The translations under genes were made by a program, and so were the position numbers. DNA of 64,000 bases from Mesorhizobium sp. 131-2-1 (GTDB lineage Bacteria; Pseudomonadota; Alphaproteobacteria; Rhizobiales; Rhizobiaceae), in the NCBI RefSeq assembly GCF_016756535.1, contig NZ_AP023247.1, forward strand, positions 2,790,501 through 2,854,500, written 5' to 3'. The notes under the pieces were generated by a model that searched no databases, was not told where the DNA came from, and worked only from the letters and a program-made list of their open reading frames with translations. This document shows positions 8,911 through 16,520 of the stretch, in pieces; the first letter of the stretch is position 1, and each line of letters starts with the position of its first letter.

Positions 8911-9600
8911 TCAGGCGCCGACGAGCACGCTTTTCCTGGCCGCGTGGGCCGCGGCCTTCTGCCTGCCGAAGGCGCGAAGGAAGGTGCGCACGCCGTTGCT
9001 GGCGGATTGCGACACTTCTTCCTCCGTCGGCGAGCCGCCGAGCATGAAGGTTATCTGCAATTCCGCGTTGACGAGCGCCTGGAACTGGCGCGCCGCCACA
9101 TCGGGGTCCTCGATCGCGAGATAGCCGGCATAGGCGAGGCGGGCGAAGCGGGCGGCAAGCGCCGACCAGGTGCGGCCCGGACCCTGCTCGCGCCATTCGG
9201 CAAAGAGCTCGGGATAACGCTCGCCCTCGGCCTGGATCAGCTTGCGAAGGAACCTGCCGTCGCGGTTGCAGATGCAGTTGCGGTTCATGCGCACGGCGAA
9301 GCCGACAAGATCGGCCTCGAGGTCGCCGGGCTGGTCGGGGAAGGTGGCAATGGTGGCGAAGATGCCGGCGTTGCAGCGTTCGGTCAGGTCGCGCACGACG
9401 GCGATGAAGAGCTTTTCCTTGTCGCCATGATGGTTGTAGACGGTTTGTCGCGACACGCCGGCCTCGGCGGCGATCAGGTCGATGTTGGCGCCCGCAAAGC
9501 CTTCCCGGCAAAAGACAGAAGCTGCGGCCTCGACCACCGAAATGCGCTTTGCCTCGTGGCTGCGTGGCGGGAAAGTGTCAGGAGAAACGCCGGGCTTCAT
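8911..9600 (-). CDS. TetR/AcrR family repressor, likely controlling the divergent drug exporter
   Basis: 229 residues with a TetR N-terminal helix-turn-helix (RISVVEAAASVFCREGFAGANIDLIAAEAGVSRQTVYNHHGDKEKLF, residues about 20-65) and a C-terminal ligand-binding helical domain. The gene is divergent from the Bcr/CflA-type transporter, with 187 bp between that hold an 18-bp near-palindrome over the transporter promoter. A minus-strand promoter (TTGTCC, 17 bp, TATATA at 9608-9613) would start transcription at about 9600, practically at the ATG, so the mRNA may be leaderless. The inducer cannot be told from sequence. Confidence 0.88.
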   Translation of the reverse strand: MKPGVSPDTFPPRSHEAKRISVVEAAASVFCREGFAGANIDLIAAEAGVSRQTVYNHHGDKEKLFIAVVRDLTERCNAGIFATIATFPDQPGDLEADLVGFAVRMNRNCICNRDGRFLRKLIQAEGERYPELFAEWREQGPGRTWSALAARFARLAYAGYLAIEDPDVAARQFQALVNAELQITFMLGGSPTEEEVSQSASNGVRTFLRAFGRQKAAAHAARKSVLVGA

Positions 9601-9620
9601 AAAAATCTATATAGCGGCGA

Positions 9621-9649
9621 TTGACGATTTGGACAAGAGTGTCTAATTT
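9621..9649 (+). promoter_or_regulatory. Efflux-gene promoter overlapped by a probable TetR operator
   Basis: A forward promoter TTGACG (9621-9626), 17-bp spacer and TAATTT (9644-9649) points to the transporter. Within it lies the near-perfect inverted repeat TTGGACA-AGAG-TGTCTAA (9629-9646), with one mismatch between arms. The same operator covers the -35 element of the reverse promoter for the TetR gene (GGACAA, 9631-9636), so one bound dimer could repress both directions. Confidence 0.65.
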
Positions 9650-9787
9650 TGTGGACATAACAAAGGCATTTCGCTCCGGAGAAACGGGCAAGTTCGCTCT
9701 GGGCTGTCGAAACGCCACGGGATGGAACGTCCTGAGGTTAGACGCCGCCTTCGCGGCGGCAACCGGAATTCGAAAGAAGCCATTATC

Positions 9788-10993
9788 ATGAGTCCCAAAT
9801 TCCTCCGCATCGCGGTCGTGCTCGGCCTGTTGTCCGCCATCGGCCCGTTCGCTATCGACATGTATCTTCCGGCCCTGCCGTCGATCGGCGAGGACCTGCA
9901 TGCCGGCACCTCTGCAGTGCAGATGAGCCTGCTGATCTTCTTCCTGTCGATGGGTTTCGGCCAGATCCTGGTCGGGCCGATCTCCGACATGGTCGGCCGC
10001 AAGCTGCCGCTTTATGGCGGCCTCGCATTGTTCATGGTCGGCGGCATCGGCTCGGCCATGGCGCCGACCATCGAGTGGCTGATCGCCTTCCGGTTCCTGC
10101 AGGGCCTCGGCGCCAGCGCCGGTATGGCCATTCCGCGCGCCATCGTGCGCGACCTGCACACCGGCAATGAGGCGGCCAAGCTGATGTCGTTGCTGATGCT
10201 GGTGTTTTCGGTGTCGCCGATCCTGGCGCCGCTGACCGGCAGCCAGATCATCGAGAGCTTCGGCTGGCGCGCCGTGTTCTGGACGGTGACGGGCGCGGCG
10301 GTGCTCGCCACCATCCTGCTTGCGACCTCGCTCAAGGAAACACGGCCGGTCGAGGAGCGCGCCGGCTCATCCTTCGGCGCGGCGTTGTCGGGCTACCGCT
10401 TCCTGATGGGCGACCGCAACTTCCTCGGGCTGGTGTCGATCGCCGGCTTCGGCATCGCCAGCTTCTTCGTCTACCTGTCGAGCTCGTCCTTCATCCTGAT
10501 CGACCACTACGGCCTGTCGCCGTCGGTCTACAGCGTGTTCTTTTCGATCAACGCGGTTGCCTTCATCGGCATGTCGCAGCTGACCGGGATGCTGGCGGAC
10601 CGCTTTGGCTTGAAGCGCGTCGTCTGGGTTGTGGTAACCGGCTATGCGACGACGATGGTGGCGCTGTTCGCGATCATGGCCTCCGGCGTCGACCGGCTCG
10701 ACATGATGGCGGCGCTGCTGTTCGTCGGCTACGGCTTCCTCGGCCTGGTCATCCCGACCACGTCGGTGCTGGCCATGGAAGAACATGGCGAGATCGCCGG
10801 CACGGCCTCGGCGCTGATGGGCACGCTGCACTTCGCCATCGGCGCGGTGGCCATGGGCATTGCCGGCCTGTTCTTCGACGGCACGCCGCTGCCGATGGTG
10901 GCCGGCATCGCGCTGTGCGCGGTCATCGCGTTCAGCCTGGCCAAGGTGACGCTTGGCCGGGCGCGCGAGGCGGTCGAAGCGCCGGCGGAATAA
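9788..10993 (+). CDS. Bcr/CflA family multidrug MFS exporter
   Basis: 401 residues, 12 predicted membrane helices. It carries AIGPFAIDMYLPALPSI (helix 1), typical of Bcr/CflA (DHA1) drug-proton antiporters, the loop 2-3 motif GPISDMVGRKLPLYGG, and the helix 5 region with SVSPILAPLTGS. It exports toxic small molecules in exchange for protons across the inner membrane. A longer frame from 9722 exists, but the ATG at 9788 follows GAAAGAAG and gives the usual family N-terminus. It is divergent from the TetR gene, which probably represses it, and is followed by a strong terminator. Confidence 0.9.
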   Translation: MSPKFLRIAVVLGLLSAIGPFAIDMYLPALPSIGEDLHAGTSAVQMSLLIFFLSMGFGQILVGPISDMVGRKLPLYGGLALFMVGGIGSAMAPTIEWLIAFRFLQGLGASAGMAIPRAIVRDLHTGNEAAKLMSLLMLVFSVSPILAPLTGSQIIESFGWRAVFWTVTGAAVLATILLATSLKETRPVEERAGSSFGAALSGYRFLMGDRNFLGLVSIAGFGIASFFVYLSSSSFILIDHYGLSPSVYSVFFSINAVAFIGMSQLTGMLADRFGLKRVVWVVVTGYATTMVALFAIMASGVDRLDMMAALLFVGYGFLGLVIPTTSVLAMEEHGEIAGTASALMGTLHFAIGAVAMGIAGLFFDGTPLPMVAGIALCAVIAFSLAKVTLGRAREAVEAPAE

Positions 10994-11016
10994 GCAACGT
11001 CAAAATCGTCGAAAAT

Positions 11017-11039
11017 GGCCGGGTTCGCCCGGCCTTTTT
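11017..11039 (+). terminator. Rho-independent terminator after the MFS exporter
   Basis: Perfect 7-bp stem GGCCGGG / CCCGGCC (11017-11023 and 11028-11034) with a TTCG tetraloop, followed by five T residues. It lies 24 bp after the exporter stop. Confidence 0.92.
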
Positions 11040-11180
11040 CATGTTCAGTATAAACCGGCTGCATTGAAGCGCAGCTTGACCGGCGCGAGCGGCAAAGGCG
11101 CCAGTTCGCAACCGGTGCCAGGCGCAAAGACCCGATCAGGCTTGCTGCTGCAGAAACTGGAGGAGGAGGAGGGGAGAAGT

Positions 11181-11500
11181 GGAGGTTTCTGTTGCCAGGT
11201 ACCTCCGAACCCCGCCTAGAAGTGCGAACCCCTAGGACTTGATTTGAAGCGTTCGCGCTGCATTACGCAGCGAGACGAGCTTCCGCATAGTTGTCGTTGG
11301 CAACTATAAGTTTAGCCCGATGACGGTGGTACAATGCCGGGCAAAAGTACGATCTTTACACCTTCGTCGATCCTATTTCGCCCCCAGCAAAAGCCGCTCC
11401 CTTCGAAAAGAGCGGTTTTTGGTGGAGGCGCCGGGTACCGCCCCCGGGTCCGAACGGCTTATTGCATCGCCTGTTTATCGCCATAGTCGGTCAAGCCGAC
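11181..11500 (-). ncRNA. ssrA: Transfer-messenger RNA, circularly permuted two-piece alphaproteobacterial type
   Basis: Read on the minus strand, the acceptor piece comes first and ends in CGCCTCCACCA (CCA end at 11420), preceded by a 5-bp T-arm CCGGG/CCCGG with a 7-base loop. A short spacer hairpin (about 11386-11419) separates it from the coding piece, whose 5' end GGGGGCG (11385-11379) pairs with CGCCTCC of the acceptor to rebuild the tRNA-like stem. The tag frame runs from GCC at 11301 to TAA at 11263 and codes for ANDNYAEARLAA, the rhizobial proteolysis tag. A downstream hairpin GGAGGT/ACCTCC closes the coding piece near 11181. A -10 element (AATATA on the plus strand, 11507-11512) lies just upstream. 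The outer ends are estimates. The RNA rescues stalled ribosomes together with SmpB. Confidence 0.93.
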
Positions 11501-11704
11501 GAAGCGAATATAGGGGCCGATCGTGGAAATTGAAAGGCCGAATGGGACTTTGTCCCTATGTCAAAATGGACCGTCGAGGGTTGACTTGCTCGCACGCTCA
11601 ACCGAAGCTTTGCACCGGTGAGGAGTTACACCCAGCGCACAGATTGCGTGGCGCGCCACAAGCCTCATCGACCGGATCCGTGGCGCCGACGAGGGGATTT
11701 TGTG
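11501..11704. other. Intergenic region between ssrA and the DUF2853 gene
   Basis: It holds the ssrA -10 element on the minus strand (CTATATT, plus-strand 11507-11512) and a small hairpin GGGAC-TTT-GTCCC (11544-11556) next to a minus-strand TTGACA (11559-11564). No convincing promoter for the DUF2853 gene was found. An open frame through 11320-12105 crosses ssrA and is not a gene. Confidence 0.5.
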
Positions 11705-12016
11705 ATGGCCGACTATCTTGCGGATGTGAAGAAATACGACGCCGGCGCCAGCGCCGACGCGGTCGAGAAGATCGTCAAGCACCTGGGCATCGCGCTCAGG
11801 AACCGAGATTCCTCGCTGGTGTCCTGCACCGACCCGAAGGAACTGGAGCGCGTCCGGGAGAACTGGGCCGCCAAGAAGCTCGGCGTCGCCGACGCCAAGA
11901 AGGCCGATGCCGCGATCGAGAAGGTCTGCATGGCGATGGCCGCCGACAACACCAAGAGCCGGGTGACTTTCTATTACCTGGTGGCGAAGGATCTCGGCAA
12001 GCTCGGCTCCCTGTGA
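11705..12016 (+). CDS. DUF2853 family protein
   Basis: 103 residues starting MADYLADVKKYDAGASADAVEKIVKHLGIALRNRDSSLVS; this opening and the SCTDPKELERVRENW middle fit the DUF2853 family, small all-helical cytosolic proteins of unknown function in proteobacteria. The frame is open upstream to 11618, but the ATG at 11705 gives the family length. There is no membrane segment. It stands alone: ssrA is upstream on the other strand and thyA begins 147 bp downstream. Confidence 0.8.
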   Translation: MADYLADVKKYDAGASADAVEKIVKHLGIALRNRDSSLVSCTDPKELERVRENWAAKKLGVADAKKADAAIEKVCMAMAADNTKSRVTFYYLVAKDLGKLGSL

Positions 12017-12163
12017 AGCTTGACCACAGCGCGGCAGCCAGCACGACCTGGTGCCGGCGCCGTCGACATCTGGCGCGCGATCCACTTCTGTGTCGGGCTT
12101 TGTAGTATTCGACCGACGGTCAGTCGGTTATGATTGCCTGAGACCCGAATCAAGGCCAAGCCG

Positions 12164-12958
12164 ATGCGCCAGTATCTCGACCTTTTGAAGCATGTGCTCG
12201 AAAACGGCGCCGACCGTGGCGACCGTACCGGCACCGGCACGCGCTCGGTATTCGGCTACCAGATGCGCTTCGACCTGTCGCGCGGCTTTCCCGTCACCAC
12301 GACCAAGAAGCTGCATCTGAAATCGATCATCCACGAACTGCTGTGGTTCCTGGCCGGCGACACCAACATCAAATATCTCAACGATCACAACGTCTCCATC
12401 TGGGACGAATGGGCCGACGAGAACGGTGATCTCGGGCCGGTCTATGGCAAGCAATGGCGCTCGTGGCCGGATGGGCACGGCGGCGAGATCGACCAGATTG
12501 CGGGCCTTTTGAAGGAGATCCGCCGCAATCCCAACTCGCGGCGGCTGATCGTCTCGGCCTGGAACCCGGCCGAGGTGGAAGCGATGGCGCTGCCGCCCTG
12601 CCACTGCCTGTTCCAGTTCTATGTCTCGGAAGGCCGGCTCTCCTGCCAGCTCTACCAGCGCTCCGGCGATATCTTCCTCGGCGTGCCGTTCAACATCGCT
12701 TCCTACGCGCTGCTGACGCTTATGGTGGCGCAGGTGACCGGACTGAAGCCCGGCGATTTCGTCCACACGCTCGGCGACGCGCATCTTTACTCGAACCATT
12801 TCGAGCAGGCGCGCGAGCAATTGCGGCGCACGCCGAAGGCGCTGCCGACGATGTGGATCAATCCGGAGGTGAAGGACCTTTTTGCCTTCCGGTTCGAGGA
12901 TTTCCGGCTTGAGAACTATTTCGCCGATGCGACCATCAAGGCGCCGATCGCAGTCTAA
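12164..12958 (+). CDS. thyA: Thymidylate synthase
   Basis: 264 residues, exactly the length of the E. coli enzyme. It transfers and reduces the methylene group of 5,10-methylenetetrahydrofolate onto dUMP to make dTMP and dihydrofolate. The signatures are visible: [11 protein letters not shown] near residue 22, the catalytic-cysteine segment [12 protein letters not shown] near residue 143, and the dUMP-binding [18 protein letters not shown] just after. The ATG at 12164 follows AAGGCCAAG; a TTG ten codons earlier is less likely. Dihydrofolate reductase, its usual operon partner, lies 15 kb away at 27731 rather than next to it. Confidence 0.97.
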   Translation: MRQYLDLLKHVLENGADRGDRTGTGTRSVFGYQMRFDLSRGFPVTTTKKLHLKSIIHELLWFLAGDTNIKYLNDHNVSIWDEWADENGDLGPVYGKQWRSWPDGHGGEIDQIAGLLKEIRRNPNSRRLIVSAWNPAEVEAMALPPCHCLFQFYVSEGRLSCQLYQRSGDIFLGVPFNIASYALLTLMVAQVTGLKPGDFVHTLGDAHLYSNHFEQAREQLRRTPKALPTMWINPEVKDLFAFRFEDFRLENYFADATIKAPIAV

Positions 12959-13055
12959 GGTGCATTGATATTCAGGTGATGCCGGCCTGACCGGAATCTC
13001 AACACGCCTTGCGTTCGATGTCGGATTTTGCAGGCGCTTGACCGGACAATCGCCG

Positions 13056-13262
13056 TCAGTCGATGCCGACCATGACATCCGAGGCCTTGATCACGGCATA
13101 GGCCTGCTTGCCCTTTTCGAGCTTGAGGTCGGCAACCGCCTCGTTGGTGATCGAGGCCGTGACGACGGAACCGCCGGTGTCGATGCGGACATGCGAGGTG
13201 GTGGCTCCCTTGACGATCTCGACGATTGTTCCCTTGAGGATGTTGCGGGCACTGATCTTCAT
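13056..13262 (-). CDS. Molbindin (single TOBE/Mop-domain molybdate-binding protein)
   Basis: 68 residues, MKISARNILKGTIVEIVKGATTSHVRIDTGG...: the NxLxGxVxxIxxGxxxSxVxI pattern is the Mop/TOBE fold. Stand-alone molbindins form hexamers that hold several molybdate or tungstate ions in the cytoplasm and are thought to buffer or store the oxyanion. A longer frame to 13322 exists, but the ATG at 13262 with AAGGAACCCTTC before it gives the family start. It is divergent from modA, with the putative ModE box in the shared 159-bp region, so both may be controlled by molybdate. Together with the short ModE at 16126 it supplies the domain that gene lacks. Confidence 0.88.
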   Translation of the reverse strand: MKISARNILKGTIVEIVKGATTSHVRIDTGGSVVTASITNEAVADLKLEKGKQAYAVIKASDVMVGID

Positions 13263-13349
13263 GAAGGGTTCCTTCGCTGTGTTTGCCAAAATCCATCGTA
13301 GGCCTAGAAAACCCTGTCGCACAACGACCGGGGTCTCGAAATGTCTTCC

Positions 13350-13377
13350 CTTGTTATATTCATGCGGATATATCGAT
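13350..13377. promoter_or_regulatory. Probable ModE-binding site (Mo-box) upstream of modA
   Basis: The 28-bp segment has the layout of the E. coli ModE consensus (11-bp arm, 6-bp spacer, 11-bp arm). The right arm GATATATCGAT matches 9 of 11 consensus positions and the left arm CTTGTTATATT matches 8 of 11. It lies 45 bp before the modA start and between the divergent molbindin gene and modA. Molybdate-loaded ModE would repress here when molybdate is plentiful. Confidence 0.7.
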
Positions 13378-13421
13378 CGGCAGGCATTGGGCCGACGGAT
13401 TTCAAACCCGGGGAGAGTTTC

Positions 13422-14216
13422 ATGACGCAGAAAGGTTTTGGATCGGGAGCGATCGCTATTGGCGCTTTCGCGGCCGCGCTTATGGTCGCCGCGCCGGCCG
13501 CCCGTGCCGAAGACAAGGTGATCGTGTTTGCCGCGGCCAGCCTCAAGGAGGCACTTGATGGCGTCAACAAGGCCTGCGAGGCCGATGTCGGCGAGGCGGT
13601 GACCATCTCCTACGCGGCGAGTTCGGCGCTTGCCAAGCAGATCGAGGGCGGCGCGCCGGCCGACATCTTCATCTCGGCCGACCTCGACTGGATGAAGTAT
13701 CTCTCCGACAAGAAACTGACCAAGCCGGACACCGAGGTGAAGCTGCTCGGCAACCAGATCGTGCTGGTGGCGCCGACCGATTCCAAGGTCGAGGCCAAGA
13801 TCGAAAAGGGCTTCGACCTCGCCAAGCTGATCGGCGACGGCAGGCTCGCCATGGGCGATGTCAAGGCGGTGCCGGCCGGCAAATACGGCAAGGCGGCGCT
13901 GGAGTCGCTGGGCGTCTGGTCCTCGGTCGAAGGCAAGGTGGCGCAGGCCGAGAACGTGCGGGCGGCGCTGAAGCTGGTGTCGACCGGCGAGGCGGGGCTA
14001 GGCATCGTCTATGCTACCGACGCGCACGCCGAAAAAGGCGTCAAGGTGGTCGGCACCTTCCCGGAGGATTCGCACCCGCCGATCATCTACCCGGTTGCCC
14101 AGACCGCCGATTCGAAGGACAAGGAGGCGCCGGCTTTCCTGAAGTGTCTTGAGTCCGCAAAGGCGGCCGAACTCTTCAAGGCGCAGGGTTTCACCATCCT
14201 GGCGCCCAGCAACTGA
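13422..14216 (+). CDS. modA: Molybdate ABC transporter, periplasmic binding protein
   Basis: 264 residues. A signal peptide (about residues 1-28, ending AAPAARAED) leads into the type-2 binding-protein fold. Family marks are VIVFAAASLKEALD after the cleavage site, ISYAASSALAKQIEGGAPADIFISAD with the oxyanion-contacting serines, GIVYATDA and the C-terminal FKAQGFTIL. It captures molybdate (or tungstate) in the periplasm for ModB/ModC. The ATG at 13422 follows GGGGAGAG; the frame opens earlier at 13341 but that would cover the Mo-box. modB starts 16 bp later. Confidence 0.96.
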   Translation: MTQKGFGSGAIAIGAFAAALMVAAPAARAEDKVIVFAAASLKEALDGVNKACEADVGEAVTISYAASSALAKQIEGGAPADIFISADLDWMKYLSDKKLTKPDTEVKLLGNQIVLVAPTDSKVEAKIEKGFDLAKLIGDGRLAMGDVKAVPAGKYGKAALESLGVWSSVEGKVAQAENVRAALKLVSTGEAGLGIVYATDAHAEKGVKVVGTFPEDSHPPIIYPVAQTADSKDKEAPAFLKCLESAKAAELFKAQGFTILAPSN

Positions 14217-14232
14217 GGCAAGACACCAACGC

Positions 14233-14937
14233 ATGAACTGGCTGCTGGACCTCACTCCCGACGAATGGAATGCGGTCCGGCTGTCCATAAAGGTGGCGAC
14301 GGTGGCGATGCTTTTCAGCCTGCCACCGGGCATATTGATTGCGCTCGTGCTTGCCCGAGGGCAGTTCTGGGGCAAGACCTTGCTCAACGGACTGGTGCAT
14401 CTGCCGCTGATCCTGCCGCCAGTGGTGACCGGCTACCTGCTTCTGCTTACCTTCGGCAAGCGCGGGCCGGCCGGCGCATTCCTGGCCGAGCATTTCGGCG
14501 TCGTCTTCTCCTTCCGCTGGACCGGTGCAGCACTTGCCTGCGGGGTCATGGGTTTCCCGCTGATGGTGCGGGCGATCCGGCTGTCGATCGAGGCGGTCGA
14601 CCGCAGGATGGAGGCGGCGGCCGGCACGCTCGGCGCCAATCCGCTCTGGGTGTTCGCCACCATCACGCTGCCATTGATCCTGCCCGGCCTGATCGCCGGC
14701 TCGATCCTGTCATTCGCCAAGGCGATGGGTGAGTTCGGCGCGACGATCACCTTCGTCTCCAACATCCCCAACGAGACGCAGACTCTGCCGTCGGCGATCT
14801 ACACATTCACGCAGGTGCCGGGCGGCGATGACGGCGCGCTGCGGCTGACGCTGATCTCGATCGTCATCTCGATGGCCGCACTGGTGGCGTCGGAGGTGCT
14901 GGCCCGGCGCGTCGGCCGGCGGATGGATATCGAATGA
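14233..14937 (+). CDS. modB: Molybdate ABC transporter, permease
   Basis: 234 residues with about five membrane helices and the binding-protein-dependent permease coupling loop (EAAAGTLGANPLWVFATITLPLILPGLIAG, residues about 130-160), which contacts ModC. GEFGATITFVSNIPNETQTLPSAIYTF is a strong ModB mark. The ATG at 14233 is chosen over an earlier in-frame ATG inside modA because it gives the family N-terminus MNWLLDLTPDEWNAVRLSIKVA. It overlaps modC by four bases (ATGA), which indicates translational coupling. Confidence 0.96.
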   Translation: MNWLLDLTPDEWNAVRLSIKVATVAMLFSLPPGILIALVLARGQFWGKTLLNGLVHLPLILPPVVTGYLLLLTFGKRGPAGAFLAEHFGVVFSFRWTGAALACGVMGFPLMVRAIRLSIEAVDRRMEAAAGTLGANPLWVFATITLPLILPGLIAGSILSFAKAMGEFGATITFVSNIPNETQTLPSAIYTFTQVPGGDDGALRLTLISIVISMAALVASEVLARRVGRRMDIE

Positions 14938-16046
14938 CGCTTATTGTCGACATCGGCCACCGCCTCGGCGATTTCGCGATCGATGCGAGTTTCGAAAGCG
15001 CGGGCCGCCTGACGGCGCTGTTCGGTCCTTCTGGCTCCGGCAAGTCGACACTGATCAATCTGATCGCCGGGCTGATCAGACCGGAGAAGGGGCGCATCGC
15101 TGTCGACGGGCGCGTGCTGGTCGACACGGCCGCGGGCGCCTTCGTGCCAATGCACAGGCGGCGCATCGGCATGGTGTTCCAGGACGCGCGGCTCTTCCCG
15201 CATTTGAGCGTCGCCGGCAATCTGCGCTACGGCCGCTGGTTCACGCCGGCTTCCGAGCGCTATGCCGACATGGATGGCGTGGTCGATCTGCTCGGCATCG
15301 GCCATCTGCTCGACCGGCGGCCGGCCAAGCTCTCGGGCGGCGAGAAGCAACGCGTGGCCATCGGCCGGGCGCTGCTTGCCAGCCCGAAACTGCTGCTGAT
15401 GGATGAGCCGCTGGCCTCGCTCGACGAGGCGCGCAAGGCGGAGATCCTGCCCTATGTCGAGCGGCTGCGCGACGAGACGAAGATCCCGATCGTTTATGTC
15501 AGCCATTCCATCGCCGAGGTGGCGCGGCTGGCGAGCGATGTGGTGGTGCTGGCGCAAGGCAAGGTCGCGGCGGCTGGTCCGACTGGAGAGATCATGCAGC
15601 GGCTCGACCTGTTGCCGGCGGAAGAGCGCGGCGAGGGCGGCGCGGTGCTGGACACCACGGTGCTGCGCCATGACGAGAGCTTCGGCATGACCGTGCTCGG
15701 CTCGCCGGCAGGCGAGATCCGCGTGCCGCGCCTGGCGCGGCCGGCCGGTGCGCCGGTGCGGCTGCGCATCCGTGCCCGCGACGTCATGATCGCGACCGAG
15801 CAGCCGCAGGGCCTCAGCGCACTCAACATACTGGCGGGGACGATTACGGCGGTGAGGCCGGGTGTCGGGCCGACGGTGGAGATCGCCATCGACTGCAATG
15901 GCGCGACGGTACTGGCGCGCATCACCGAACAGTCGAAACACACGCTGCGGCTTGCGCTCGGCCGCAAGGTCTTCGCGGTGATCAAGACGATCAGCTTCGA
16001 CAGCGCGACGACGGGACCCGGGCTGCCGATCGAAGCCGATGGGTGA
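14934..16046 (+). CDS. modC: Molybdate ABC transporter, ATP-binding protein
   Basis: 370 residues. Walker A GPSGSGKST (near residue 32), Q-loop FQDARLFPHLSV, signature LSGGEKQRVAIGRALL, Walker B LLLMDEPLASLD and switch His in YVSHSIAEV are all intact. A C-terminal TOBE domain (about residues 290-355, NILAGTITAVRPGVGPTVEIAIDCNGATVLARI) binds molybdate and can give trans-inhibition of transport. It powers uptake through ModB. It is co-translated with modB and followed 79 bp later by the modE-like gene. Confidence 0.96.
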   Translation: MTLIVDIGHRLGDFAIDASFESAGRLTALFGPSGSGKSTLINLIAGLIRPEKGRIAVDGRVLVDTAAGAFVPMHRRRIGMVFQDARLFPHLSVAGNLRYGRWFTPASERYADMDGVVDLLGIGHLLDRRPAKLSGGEKQRVAIGRALLASPKLLLMDEPLASLDEARKAEILPYVERLRDETKIPIVYVSHSIAEVARLASDVVVLAQGKVAAAGPTGEIMQRLDLLPAEERGEGGAVLDTTVLRHDESFGMTVLGSPAGEIRVPRLARPAGAPVRLRIRARDVMIATEQPQGLSALNILAGTITAVRPGVGPTVEIAIDCNGATVLARITEQSKHTLRLALGRKVFAVIKTISFDSATTGPGLPIEADG

Positions 16047-16058
16047 CGAAAGGACAAC

Positions 16059-16085
16059 ATCGCTATGTTGGTTTGGAATAGCGAC
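16059..16085. promoter_or_regulatory. Second candidate Mo-box upstream of the modE-like gene
   Basis: An inverted repeat TCGCTAT-N11-ATAGCGA (16060-16066 and 16078-16084) starts with ATCGCTAT, identical to the first half of the ModE consensus, although the second arm is spaced one base closer than in the modA site. It lies about 40 bp before the modE-like ATG, so it may be an autoregulatory site. A plain hairpin or attenuator is the alternative. Confidence 0.45.
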
Positions 16086-16125
16086 AGGTCAGCCAAGGGG
16101 CTAATCTGATGGCGGAGGACCAAGG

Positions 16126-16467
16126 ATGCCATCGCTGAGTTTGCGGATAAACCTCGATCCCGACGGGCGCATCGGGCCGGGCAAGATCGAGCTTTTGGAG
16201 CAGATCGCCGCCTTCGGCTCGATCTCGGCGGCGGCGCGTGGCATGGAGATGTCCTACAAGCACGCCTGGGACCTGGTCGAGGACATGAACCGTGTGTTCG
16301 GCAAGCCGCTGGTGTCGGCGCAGACCGGCGGCAAGAAGGGCGGCGGCGCGCAACTGACCGCGGTCGGCCTGGCGGTCGTCAGCCGCTTCCGCGCCATAGA
16401 GCGGGCCGCGACATCCGCGGCGGCGCAGCACATGGAGGCCTTGCAGGCGGAAATCGAAGCGGGATGA
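16126..16467 (+). CDS. ModE-like molybdate regulator, DNA-binding domain only
   Basis: 113 residues that match just the N-terminal winged helix of ModE: INLDPDGRIGPGKIELLEQIAAFGSISAAARGMEMSYKHAWDLVEDMN (residues 5-55), followed by the dimerisation helix. E. coli ModE is 262 residues and ends with two TOBE domains that sense molybdate; those are absent here, with a clean stop and no downstream remnant. A separate TOBE protein (molbindin) sits at the other end of the mod cluster. GGAGG and AAGG precede the ATG. It probably controls modABC, but how it senses molybdate is unclear. Confidence 0.85.
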   Translation: MPSLSLRINLDPDGRIGPGKIELLEQIAAFGSISAAARGMEMSYKHAWDLVEDMNRVFGKPLVSAQTGGKKGGGAQLTAVGLAVVSRFRAIERAATSAAAQHMEALQAEIEAG

Positions 16468-16485
16468 GCGGCCTGCGGAGATAGG

Positions 16486-16513
16486 CGAGGGGTGGCCCGA
16501 AGGACACCCCTCG
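16486..16513. terminator. Probable bidirectional terminator between modE and the ABC binding-protein gene
   Basis: Perfect 9-bp stem CGAGGGGTG / CACCCCTCG (16486-16494, 16505-16513) with a 10-base loop, in the 53 bp between two convergent genes. There is no T run, so it may be a weak or Rho-aided terminator. Confidence 0.55.
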
Positions 16514-16520
16514 TCCGACA

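Noticed and set aside
11320..12105. 261-codon plus-strand frame spanning ssrA and the DUF2853 gene
   Set aside because: It runs through the tmRNA in the opposite direction and across DUF2853 in another frame; no family similarity.
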